From Paramacrobiotus metropolitanus (taxonomy: Eukaryota; Tardigrada; Eutardigrada; Parachela; Macrobiotidae): 64,000 nucleotides of DNA. This document shows, in pieces, positions 53,001 through 62,363 of the stretch. The notes beneath the pieces were generated by a model. It was not told the DNA's origin, searched no databases, and was given only the letters and a program-made list of their open reading frames with translations. Location of the stretch: positions 930,001-994,000 of the forward strand of contig NW_026570231.1 in the NCBI RefSeq assembly GCF_019649055.1, written 5' to 3'. Position 1 is the stretch's first letter. Every line of letters begins with the position of its first letter. The translations under genes and the position numbers were made by a program.

Positions 53001-53583
53001 GAGGAGCCGATTCATTGGAACCAACTCGCTCCAAACGCTCTCTTCCGACTGCTGATGCTACCATCCAAGATTATGTGCTGTTCTGTGTCGGCACGGTTCA
53101 GGACTATGCTGGTGAACTGTGGGGCGTTTTCTTGGCGCAACCAGAGGTGCAATATTTTGCAGACGTTTCCGAGCGCATGTCACGATATGTAAGTGCAGAA
53201 AACACAGCGTAACACGGAAAATCCAATTCGTAGTGTTTATTTGTCACCGCATAAGTGTTACTTTAGTTTTGTATCGATGAATAGCGTTTTTCCGGCATTG
53301 TCAACAACAGCAGAAACTTATTCATATCTATTTATTTTGAATATTATTGCAGATCACCCCCAGATTAGTCAGTGGAATGCAGAAGGCTACACTGGATGTC
53401 AAAAAGCAGCTGATCACATCATTCAGGAACAGGGTCACTGCTCCTCTGGTGAACTGGGACCTTAATGAAGATTTCAGTGTTTTAGGAGTGACGCAAAAGC
53501 TGCCTGTTCCCATTAATTCTCTGAAAAAGCCTCTGCCGAAAGTACTGACCAAATTAGGTGTTTTGCCAAGTTGGATTCGATAA
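41014..53583 (+). CDS. Large lipid transfer protein (apolipophorin/apoB/vitellogenin superfamily)
   Basis: This secreted lipoprotein backbone of about 2439 aa carries lipid in haemolymph. Eighteen exons: 41014-41071, 41141-41197, 42773-43164, 44607-44946, 45210-45625, 45868-46047, 46102-46263, 46337-46481, 46589-46731, 46800-46931, 47009-47083, 47329-49052, 49176-50729, 50863-51328, 51404-51743, 51976-52440, 52749-53188, 53353-53583. Phases agree at each junction. A signal peptide (MTVPGGLFIVLTCGILTVSG) is followed by a vitellogenin-N-type domain (AYETGKTYRYLY, AGECPTVYT, the helical repeat with VRVAALQALRNRNC, then SYIYSYISDIQSS). Large beta-rich exons 12-13 fit the following lipid-cavity domains. 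I see no von Willebrand D domain and no phosvitin-like serine run, so apolipophorin/apoB-like is preferred over classical vitellogenin. Residues about 2010-2313 are a Ser/Gln/Pro/Gly-rich insert between RQRR and RSKR sites. Introns 2 and 3 carry mobile elements. The exon 4 donor (GTCGTT) is weak. Confidence 0.9.
41391..42341 (+). mobile_element. Decayed mariner-type DNA transposon
   Basis: About 947 bp is bounded by inverted repeats starting CGAGGG..ACTCGGAAAGTAATG (25 of 27 positions match) and flanked on both sides by TA, the mariner target duplication. It lies in intron 2 of the lipoprotein gene. Near the right end, 42104-42289 encodes a mariner transposase C-terminus (KKLLRGKKFENDEELEE, then CLRCIEIKGHCFEK). 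The N-terminal and catalytic regions are not open in one frame and no intact DDD triad can be read, so the copy is dead. Confidence 0.8.
42387..42437. repeat. Imperfect hairpin next to mariner relic
   Basis: Arms ACCATACTTACACAGCGCGTA and its near-complement close on a short loop. It sits about 45 bp right of the mariner end in the same intron and may be a second small insertion. Confidence 0.75.
43339..43387 (+). repeat. Left 49-bp terminal inverted repeat
   Basis: It begins GCTATGCGCCCCGACAAACC and contains an internal palindromic module. Its reverse complement occurs at 44464-44512 with one mismatch. Confidence 0.9.
43423..43645. repeat. Degenerate CCTAAGAA-type tandem array
   Basis: About twenty imperfect copies of an 8-11 bp unit (CCTAAGAAA or CCTAAGAATA) run head to tail inside the inverted-repeat element. 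Confidence 0.85.
43646..43765. repeat. GGCCGAARTGA tandem array
   Basis: Six or more copies of GGCCGAA(A/G)TGA, spaced roughly 16-20 bp apart, follow directly on the CCTAAGAA array inside the same element. Confidence 0.85.
44464..44512 (-). repeat. Right 49-bp terminal inverted repeat
   Basis: This is the inverted partner of 43339-43387 and differs only at one A/G position near the outer end. Confidence 0.9.
50747..50764. repeat. CT microsatellite in lipoprotein intron 13
   Basis: A short perfect CT run lies just downstream of the exon 13 donor. Confidence 0.85.
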
Positions 53584-54297
53584 GAGAAGTGATAGTATGA
53601 AAAATGTTTCTGGTTTGCTTGTACAGCATTTGCATTGGCATTGAATTTCGATGCTTTTAACTTGTTGACCGGTGAAATTGCCCCCATGTTCCGGTGAATA
53701 TCTACCAAGATATTTCAGATTGTGCAATCTTGTATCGTACTTCGATAGCATTACTGTATTTGAAATTGGATAAGGTATGTTTGCCCGTATGTGCCAAAGG
53801 CAGTTCATTTTCGTCTTTAATTTTCGAGGAATTAAAAATTTGCAAATATCGGTTGTCGGTATCTGAGATGACCGTTAATTAAGAACATCCAAAAGTTATC
53901 CAAAACGCTGTTCAACCGATTTCTGTATTTTAATGCGATGCAAAGCCGAAAAATCATGCAAAAATATCAATAAGCCGAGGAAACTGCGCTACTTTTGTAC
54001 AAAAATTCTAGTGCCGTAAGTTCGAAGTGGCTTGTGGCCGGTGGCACCAAAGACGCACAATAGCTTAACAGTGAAGGTTGCGTGTTGTTGATTTTAACAA
54101 GAATGCGAGAATTACTTAAGTTCCAAATATTACAACATCTAAACTGAACTTTCTTTTTTAATTTAAGAAAGGCAAAGTCTGTAAAATCACTTGTCAGCTG
54201 AAGAGTGATTATATGGATGCGACAATATTAGGGTAACGAACCGGTCGTCTGCACACGTACTGCCACCGGCTTTGTGCTTAAGCTGCGGTCACTCTAC
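53584..54297. other. Convergent intergenic region, lipoprotein and GPCR 3' ends
   Basis: About 0.7 kb between two converging genes holds their 3' UTRs. No exon or clear paired polyadenylation signals were found. Confidence 0.55.
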
Positions 54298-55419
54298 TTA
54301 TGACGGATGAACTTGTGCTGTATGACTCAACCATACAGATGGATTTCTTCTTCGTTCAGCATTGCACCACCCTTTGAATAACGCCAGCAGTACGTCCCTG
54401 AGGTCCTTAAAGGTCACGGCAAACAGAATTGGGTCCATCACGGACTGCAGTACGTAGAGCGCCGCTTCAATCTTATAAAACGTGTCGGGCAGTTCGATGG
54501 CCGGATTGATTAGTCGAATAGTCCAGTAGACCTGTGACGGTGTCCAGCAGATACAGACACTGGCACTGAGAACCGTCAGTACGAGAAAAGCCCGTGTGGC
54601 TTCTCTTGATAACAACAATTTTAAGTTTTTATGACCATGACTCGAAATCGGTCCGTTCCCGCTTGCCGCTTGTAAATTCATCGTACTAGGCATCATGCAG
54701 CTAGCTCGACGCTCATTTGTTCTGGATTGACGTTGTACTTGTTTGTAAACAAGAAACGGGTATGCACCGGCAATGAAGACAACCGGCATGTCGTAAATAA
54801 GTAGTTGTGCGGTGTTGATCCAGGCCACCTGCGCCTCACCGTTGATACCGCAACCCGTTGACAGAGACTGCCGGAAATAAAGGGCATCCAGTATGACCCC
54901 CGGCAAGCAGATGGCGTGCACAAATAGCCATGTCAGCAAAATAAGGAGAAAACCGCTGCGGTGACTGCTGCCGTGTTGGCGTTTATAAGACAGCGGGAAC
55001 TGCATAGCCCAGATGCGGTTGGCCGTTATTAAAACATGCATGTACATCATGCCGCCCGCCAGAACCCAATTTCCGTACAGATACAGATTGCATGCCGGCA
55101 TACTCAGCCACCAGCAGGTGTAGAGATTGCCGATGATATCCAGTGGATAGTTCATGACGCACAGCACGATATTGGATGCGAGGAGTGCCATGATATTTAA
55201 CGTAAACGCCGTCTGGAGATGGTCGTAGTGGAGAAACACAATTAATTCGGCCGTATTGAGGATGATCGCAAGGACGGTGGCGGCAGCTTCGAAAATGACG
55301 GACCCAGTCCACGCTGGATCATCTTGAGAGCAGAAAGTCGCATTTGCTGCCGTCCAGTTGGTCGTGGCCGTGTAATTGACGGCAATAAGCACATTCGAAT
55401 TCGAAGCATTTATTGACAT
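54298..55419 (-). CDS. Orphan rhodopsin-family (class A) GPCR, intronless
   Basis: This predicts a seven-transmembrane receptor of 373 aa in one exon with a true ATG at 55419. The extracellular N-terminus has four N-glycosylation sequons (N4, N15, N21, N26). TM1 spans roughly residues 37-62. TM3 follows the conserved Cys (PACNLY) and the second loop has its partner (STGCGI). The DRY motif is replaced by NRIW (ITANRIWAM). TM6 carries the CWTP core, and TM7 ends DPILFAVTF in place of NPxxY. The cytoplasmic tail is short and basic, ending at a PDZ-unrelated VHPS. The NRxW form with DPxx resembles large orphan receptor sets I associate with tardigrades. The ligand cannot be predicted. The neighbouring beta-arrestin gene is not thereby implied to be its partner. 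Confidence 0.85.
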   Translation of the reverse strand: MSINASNSNVLIAVNYTATTNWTAANATFCSQDDPAWTGSVIFEAAATVLAIILNTAELIVFLHYDHLQTAFTLNIMALLASNIVLCVMNYPLDIIGNLYTCWWLSMPACNLYLYGNWVLAGGMMYMHVLITANRIWAMQFPLSYKRQHGSSHRSGFLLILLTWLFVHAICLPGVILDALYFRQSLSTGCGINGEAQVAWINTAQLLIYDMPVVFIAGAYPFLVYKQVQRQSRTNERRASCMMPSTMNLQAASGNGPISSHGHKNLKLLLSREATRAFLVLTVLSASVCICWTPSQVYWTIRLINPAIELPDTFYKIEAALYVLQSVMDPILFAVTFKDLRDVLLALFKGWCNAERRRNPSVWLSHTAQVHPS

Positions 55420-58400
55420 CTTTTACATTTACCTCTATATTTTGACAAAAAGTATGGAAATAAATGTCAGGATCATCAACACTTGAACACGATCTTGAAT
55501 TGAACACTTGCGGGCAATGCTATGCAGTGTGTCATGCACATCATACAAGTGCATCGTTCATCCCTTGCATCTCTAATTGAAGAATTTCAAAAAAAGATTT
55601 GATTAATGCCGTTTTGTCTGCTTCAGTTAAAACGCAAATAATATTGCTACTGCTGAATGCACATTTATACTGGCTTACTAATGCTGACAAGAGTGAGGCC
55701 CATTTCGGAGCAGAGTGACCTTTCATATTGACGAAGAATGATATTCTGTGGTGTAAGGGGGAAAGCGAACGGCACAAGTGCTTGCAGTACTAGCGGCAAA
55801 CAGTCTTCACACCAGGGATGAAATTCGGGTAAAATACGATCATCACGATCAGAGCAGGCGCAAGAGATAAGGTGGATAGATACAAGGTACCATTATAGAG
55901 TCGGTGTAACTGAAAGACGTTTCTTGGACAGTCATTTATAACAAGCTTTCGCCTTTCGCCAGTAGGATGTGCACACTATGCACTTCAAACGGCAATGCGC
56001 GCAAATGGTTCATCGTAAAGATTTGTACGTTGAAGACCACCTGTCAGGTCGACGGTTTGTTGGCGCTCCTGGGAAGAAAACAACGTATGCCTATAGCGCT
56101 AAGGCTGCTTCAACGCATCCACCGGATCGTGCCACGCGGTATGTTTGCGCTTTACTCCAGGCTGGCGACAGTTCCGGATTCTTAATCAAAACTGTGAGCT
56201 TACGCGTGACTGCGTCAACCTGTTAATCGCAATCATACTAATTCCCATCGTGAAAGTGGTGCATTATTGACTGTCCGCGTGTCGACAGACACCGAGGTCC
56301 AATTGCAATAAGTGACCTTTCAAAGGAAAGCACTTGCGCCCGTATTCACCTTATATTTAATGCAAGTACCCACAATTAAAGCACATCCACAGATTCGTGT
56401 ATTTAAGCGGCTTCAATAGTCAATACTCTGTGCCTGTTTAATTCCCCCCTGCCGGCGTCGGTGTGCTGTGACCCGCGCCTAACATGTAAACAACATAAAA
56501 AGTTAATTTCGAAAAGCCGATTTGAGGGTCGCTTCTAAGGTCTAGCTGTCACATCGATAAAATTTCAAAACATTCCGCAGAGCCCTTTGCCGGAGTTTGG
56601 GAAATATTCTGCAGAGTACACTAGGTGATGTAGATTGTAGAGGGCAATTTGCATAAATGACAAATGTCCTCATACTAATGATGCAATTTGTTTTCTTTTA
56701 TACACTGTTCTGTATGTAGGGTAAGCCAATACGGGTCGATAAACAAAAAAAGATAAAAAATGTACTTTAGCATGAATTTATTGTGAGATAATTCTTCTGC
56801 AAAGTGGACGAACAATATTCGTTAACGCTTTTGGGCTCGCTCAATACCAAACGTTGCCTCCTTAGAATGCCGGAACACACGTGATCAGCCTGGGAAATGT
56901 CCAAGCAGCGCTCCGAAGGGCGCCGCCTTTCAGTGCGTCGAGAACGTTAACACAAATTCCTTTCAGTTTTGTCCTCGATTTTGCTAAATTAACGCAATGT
57001 AACAAACAGCGCTGCGAGTAGGGTAGAGAACTACGCACAGAAGCGTACAGTGCATTTAGAAACAAAAGATCACTTAATGTTCATGATCAGCGCACTGGTT
57101 TTACGCATTTCCCAGTTCCCTACCGGTCGTGGGTTATGGACTTTACATCTCTACACTCTGTACTTCATTATTAATGTTTGCGTTGTTGCATCCAAATTTA
57201 CTTACGGTCCACAGGCATCACCAAGACCTGCATGATTTATATTTATCAACAACAAAATTACTGGACAGCGACACGGCAAGTTTTTGATATGGAAGAAAGG
57301 CCTGGTTACGAGCGACCCGAAGCTGTTTTGCATATTCTACATGAAAAATGGCGGAAAAAGACGCACGAGAGCAGTCATCTATAGTATGTCTGCTCTCGAC
57401 GCACTCAAGCTTTTAGAATTCGAAGTTGCTCATGTTTGCTCCCGACAGATCGGCGGCTTAATTGAAATATCAATAATCAGCGGCATTAGTGCATAATATT
57501 AATTAGCGATTATACCAATTATTCCTCGCAAACGTGCACGTATTAGATCGATACCAGTGCTTGCGCAGTTATACCGTACGTTTTAATCACTCAATCCGGC
57601 AGTTACCCGTAGTAATCCCAGAAATGTGTGATATGACATCCAGATTTCGGTTAACTTACCGGTAAACTTGTGACCGATGGTCTGTCCCATTATTAAAGCA
57701 CGAAACTGATGAGTAAATTACGTAACTGAGTATATTTCTAATTAATATATTTGTTATTACGAAGTTCCGTAGATAAACACCTAATGCGATTGCCGATTGT
57801 ATTCGACGAATGGTATCATGCCTCCAAAGCAGTTTTTATATAAACTACTCCTGTAATACTATTATAGTATCGTAGTTTGTGTAATCGTATGGCATGCCAA
57901 AATTTGTATTCGTATCCGCATTATAATTTCATAATAATTATAACTTCATAAGTTGGTATGGTATGGTTATTAATTTTGGTGTTCTCAGGATAGTCAAAAG
58001 TTAAAACTCAGGACAGTCAAAACATGGCTAGTACCCCACAAATGCATCCTTTGATTCGAATCATTCGGTGACGCATTGCTCATGCACCTTGACATTCAAA
58101 ATTCATTCGCGTTCTAGAATTAATGTGGAAGCTGTGACAAATGCCATACTTGCAATGAACCATTTCAGTCCGCGTCGCAAATTACTATTGGCTCACCATG
58201 CCACAGAAAAACCGAATTCTGAGAACTCTTTTTCCCTGGCGCTACATCGTCCTGGAAGTGACCGCAAAATGTGTGTTGACTGGAGCTTTATACTAAATGG
58301 AACCAATTCTGTCTTGCTGTTTTTCAGTGTTGTCGTTCAGCCAGTGATTATGGCGTGGCTTGTAATGATGTTTATTTGTATTTTGATGAGAAAAATGCGT

Positions 58401-58753
58401 ATTCCGAATTGCACAAGCAGCCGGGCTGGATGTGCGCGAAAATCGAAAGCCAAAAAGTGCGCGTTCTGACGTTCTTCCGTCTGAAGGTAAGTTAGCAGAA
58501 AGGACATTCAAATATTAAACTTTTTATGATCAACTGCAGGAAATCAACAAAATTATTCATAAAGGGACATCCCTTACTGTATAAACCAGGGAACAGATTG
58601 GTCTACTCCAAATAGTACAAACAAAACTTTGGAATTGTGCTGACAACTGTAATCCCGCGCTTGACAGCCAAAAACCCCCAGTTATCAACTTATCAGCAAA
58701 ATGGATAGGAAAGCGGCTTTGGTCACAAAATTAGTTACAGTTTTAAATTATCT
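55420..58753. other. Intergenic region, GPCR to LAMTOR2
   Basis: About 3.3 kb with no confidently supported gene. Two longer open frames (55967-56226 and 58068-58469) lack ATG starts in the better frame or recognisable domains. A short duplicated CTCAGGAYAGTCAAAA motif lies near 57987-58024. Confidence 0.5.
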
Positions 58754-59915
58754 CTACGACGACGATGCGATTATTGTCAAGGGGCTTTCCAAATACTTGG
58801 CCATGGCCCTCATCTTGGCCATCAACATTCCCAGTCCGACGTCCTGTTTGGCGTACATGCACAAGATCAAATTGGCGACCCGCCCCAGGCCGACTTTTCC
58901 ATCCTAAATCGAACACTTTATAAATTACTTAGAATCCACCATCCAGATCTATATTTTCTCAAATGGAAAGAAATTTATGATTGGAAGAAACCATATTATC
59001 AGTTACACTTACATCAGCTATTATTGCAGGATGCAGATTCTTTTTTGGCTGCCATACAGTAGTAATGACACAGCCTGTAATTTATTACAGGCCTTTCAGC
59101 CACAATTCATCACATTTATTATTACTGGTACTATTGTAAATAAAATATTTCAAATATTTTTGCTAGTGTAAGCAATTTTCCTTGTGTCATAGAACGGTAG
59201 ACTTTACACACTTACCATGCAATCGAAAACCAAAAACTGCAGCTTGTCATCATGGAAAGCAGCCCTGGCACTCTTTTCATAGACAGACCAAATATTGTTA
59301 GCGATCGCTCCTGTTACTCGCGCGTCCTTGTCGCCATATCCCGAATACGCTAACAGGACACCCTCCTTGTTCAGTAATCTATAAATTACAATGCAGTGAT
59401 TAATGACGGATTGCTGATTGCATGTTCCAGCTATAGCGAACGTAGAAGTGTCATCTCTACCCAAATCAGTCAAATTAAAGCAGCTGGATTCCCATCCATG
59501 TCAAAAACGGTCCAAGCAAAGCAGCAAGTAATTTATCAGCCGTCTTTTGATTTAACAACTCGGATCAAATGAAACGAGCAGATGTTACTCCAGAACTTTG
59601 GAGAGTTTAGTCACTTTAATAAACCGTAAGTCAACTCACACACAGTGGCTGCCACCAGTGTAATTACAACTTATAGCAAAAGTCTACCAGTGCTTATCGA
59701 TTTCCCAGCTGACCCTATTCCAGTTCGCTGGATGAAACACCAGATTCCAGCTGGATATGCTGATAGAGAGTCAGAGACATCGTACTAGCGTACTATATTC
59801 TGATTTGCATTACTTTCACAGTCTTTAACTCAATTAACTGTACTTACAAGGTGCTTTGCACTCCTCCTGTGTTCGACTGATTAAGAATCTGAGATAGAAC
59901 TTTCGGTCGCAACAT
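58754..59915 (-). CDS. LAMTOR2: LAMTOR2 (Ragulator subunit, roadblock domain)
   Basis: This is a subunit of the lysosomal Ragulator complex, which pairs with LAMTOR3 and anchors Rag GTPases for mTORC1 activation. Three minus-strand exons, 59915-59848, 59378-59216 and 58903-58754, give 126 aa (human 125). Phases agree (2, then 0). The protein starts [20 protein letters not shown] and continues with [51 protein letters not shown] and [12 protein letters not shown], colinear with vertebrate LAMTOR2 over its whole length. The single roadblock/LC7 fold is complete. The first exon is only 68 nt and lies 470 bp from the second, so it is easily missed. Confidence 0.95.
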
Positions 59916-60547
59916 TTCCTACTATCCCAATTTCAAAACAGGAAGGTAACAAGCTTGTTTAAACTTTCTGACGATTATAATCCAGTAGATACGTTTGCCT
60001 CGAACGAATATGGTAGAAAAGAACTTGGGATTGGGGAAAAAAGCTTAAAATTCTTGGGACGCAAGGCTGCACGGCGTTTGAGAAATCAGCAGACAGATGT
60101 GCGATATTGGAAAATGCAAACACAGTTGCCTTAACAGAATAGTAATAGCGAATGGGCGATTAGAAAAGTCGTATTTCCTACGCGGCTGTTTGTTACCGCG
60201 GCAGATCCGGCCTCCAAAGGGCGGTACTGTGCAAGCATTTTGTTTGCCTTGCTGAAACGCTACCGCTTTAAATATTAATATTGTTGCCGTTTTTATTTGG
60301 ATTTTATGTGCATACACTGCATATAGATAGTGACATAGTCCTACTGCTCGCTGTTGCCGCTACTTTGTCTGAACTCTGAACAATAAAATACACAAAAGTG
60401 TCTAGAAAGGAATTCTCAGTTGTCGAAATATTCCAAAGCAATATTTCATCTTTTTCTCTGCATGCGTCGGACGCCGTCGGTACTTCTTTTTGATACCGTA
60501 GTCTGCAACATCTTCGTATTTGATGAATAAGCATCCTGTTGCCTCAG

Positions 60548-60788
60548 GCGAGTGCTGCCGTACAACGTAGCCAAGCTTTATAGACTGGGAATCAGTACAC
60601 TACTTAGTACTGTAACTACATACTTACTACTCGTTAATATTCGGAACAACTTTAATATCGCGACAGCGCTGTTGTGGATATTATTGGTTTCTTTTACCTT
60701 TGATGTTTGGGAGCATTCTGACGAATCCTGCTTTAGACACAGCGCCAGCGGTCTGCTTGCTTTCGGAGTAATTTTAAAGAATTGTTTG
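60548..60788 (+). CDS. Candidate internal exon of a membrane protein
   Basis: An 80-codon open frame is bordered by a good acceptor (GCCTCAG|G) and a good donor (TTG|GTGAGT). It contains two hydrophobic segments (around TLLSTVTTYLLLV and ALLWILLVSF) followed by a polar stretch with DVWEHSDESC and a third hydrophobic part. Neither a first exon with ATG nor a following exon could be placed. I recognise no family. It may belong to an undetected multi-pass protein gene between LAMTOR2 and ECD, or be a chance frame. Confidence 0.25.
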
Positions 60789-62363
60789 GTGAGTGAAAGT
60801 CAAAAACTATAAAAACGCTTACTTTAGTTTGTTGGTAATTCTGGATGTGATTCCTAGCATGCTGAAGGAAAAAAGTTACAATTTACATAAAGTATTTTTA
60901 TGTGAGATATCCACACTTTATGTATTTATTTTTTTTATGTGCTCAAGTCTTTAAATGTGCTCTGTACACACTTCGAATTTATTTTCACCGTGCAAAAAAA
61001 GGTTTTATTATTTTTAAAATATATAGAAGTCATTTAATTTATTTAAATTACAAATTACGTTCTGTATTGACAATTAATATATACAAAATTCTGATTGCAA
61101 CCATGATTAATAATTGCAAAATTTGTTAACTTGTTACAATAAGGTAGCTTACAAGGACTTTAGAACCCTTGTGATTTCCTGCTATAACTGGACTGTTTTA
61201 TTAAAAATCAAATAGATTCTAATTTTACCAAAAATGTGTATTCTGTCCAGATGGTGATCTGATAGGTTCGGATGTGAGCTTGAGTCACTGACAACATCTG
61301 TCGGTCGAATTTTAAGGTTAAGTGCGGACACAATAAACGTTAACTGGTTAACAGTAAAACTATGCATATGCATATTTCCAGATTTAAATGGTTTGATAAA
61401 TTGATTTGATGATGATGATGATTTAATGATTTTTTTATGTCATCGCATGACTGCATTAATTATAATCATAAAACAAAGCAGATAACATTTAAGCTTTTCT
61501 AAAAACTCAAAAACAGTTCATGGATGTACTGCGTTACATGTGCCACACGGTCCACACTGTATAATCTGATTGGTATAAAATTAGGTTCTAAGCTTATTCT
61601 TTGTAATTTTTATTTTCGTACTTCGTGAATCGTGGCGTACGCGTGTGTCGAAAACGTTGCAGCACACACTTTCTGGATTATAAGACACTTCTGAAATTTT
61701 GTTGTTCTGTTACAGAATCTGTTCTCGCAGTTTTGGTCGTTTTTGTCTTAAATGTGCAAATGCAGTTAACACCAGTTAGATTTCGTTATTAAATACCTTG
61801 GTGATATCGATGTGAAATGAACGATACAAATCATTATACCAAATGGGGATAGGTACTCGCGCAATTTATGGCAACACTACAGATACACTATAACAGCTGT
61901 AGAAGTAAATCTGTCTTGTTATTATTCTGCTTTTTTGTGGGCTAAAATTCAAGCACTTATTTTGATTTGTATTGATTATTTTTATGATATCAATTTTGAA
62001 ACTGCATCAGGTGGCGGTTTACTACGAGTAGCATCAAGAAATGTCAAAATTATTAACATAAGTCCGGGTAGGTTAACCGGATCCCAGTTAACCATTTTAG
62101 TAAGTACATAGCAGCTTCGTACACTTTCGCAGTCGCTTGGCTGTTTAATACTGGCTGAGCTGCATAATCTTATTTATTTTGCCCGGTTTTCAAGTTGCGA
62201 AACTATGAATTTTATGCATGATAAAATGTAATTTCGCTCACTGTTTACATCGCTCTTGAGTGTCTCTCTCATCATTTGTAAATCGTAGATGTAATTCCGG
62301 TGTTCGTTTCTCTGTTGACAGACTTGGCACGAGGCTGACTTAATCCATCTTTTCACGCGCGAA
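60789..62363. other. Intergenic region upstream of ecdysoneless
   Basis: About 1.6 kb of AT-rich DNA has a small GAT repeat near 61408-61422 and no supported exon. The ECD promoter must lie near its right end; no TATA box is evident. Confidence 0.55.

Noticed and set aside
55967-56226. Two overlapping plus-strand frames of 72-85 codons
   Set aside because: Both have mixed composition and no recognisable domain, and the more protein-like frame opens with GTG. Neither has splice evidence.
58068-58469. 133-codon plus-strand frame with one hydrophobic segment and a basic tail
   Set aside because: It opens with GTG, has no upstream exon and no known domain, and overlaps an antisense frame. It could be a decayed element but I cannot support it.
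59480-59600. Minus-strand frame in LAMTOR2 intron 1 resembling a protein fragment
   Set aside because: Exon 1 at 59848-59915 joins exon 2 in perfect phase and restores the family sequence, so this is intronic.
60410-60605. Minus-strand frame with a strongly basic stretch (KKKYRRRPTHAEKK)
   Set aside because: It overlaps the better-bounded plus-strand candidate exon and has no start or donor. The family was not recognised.
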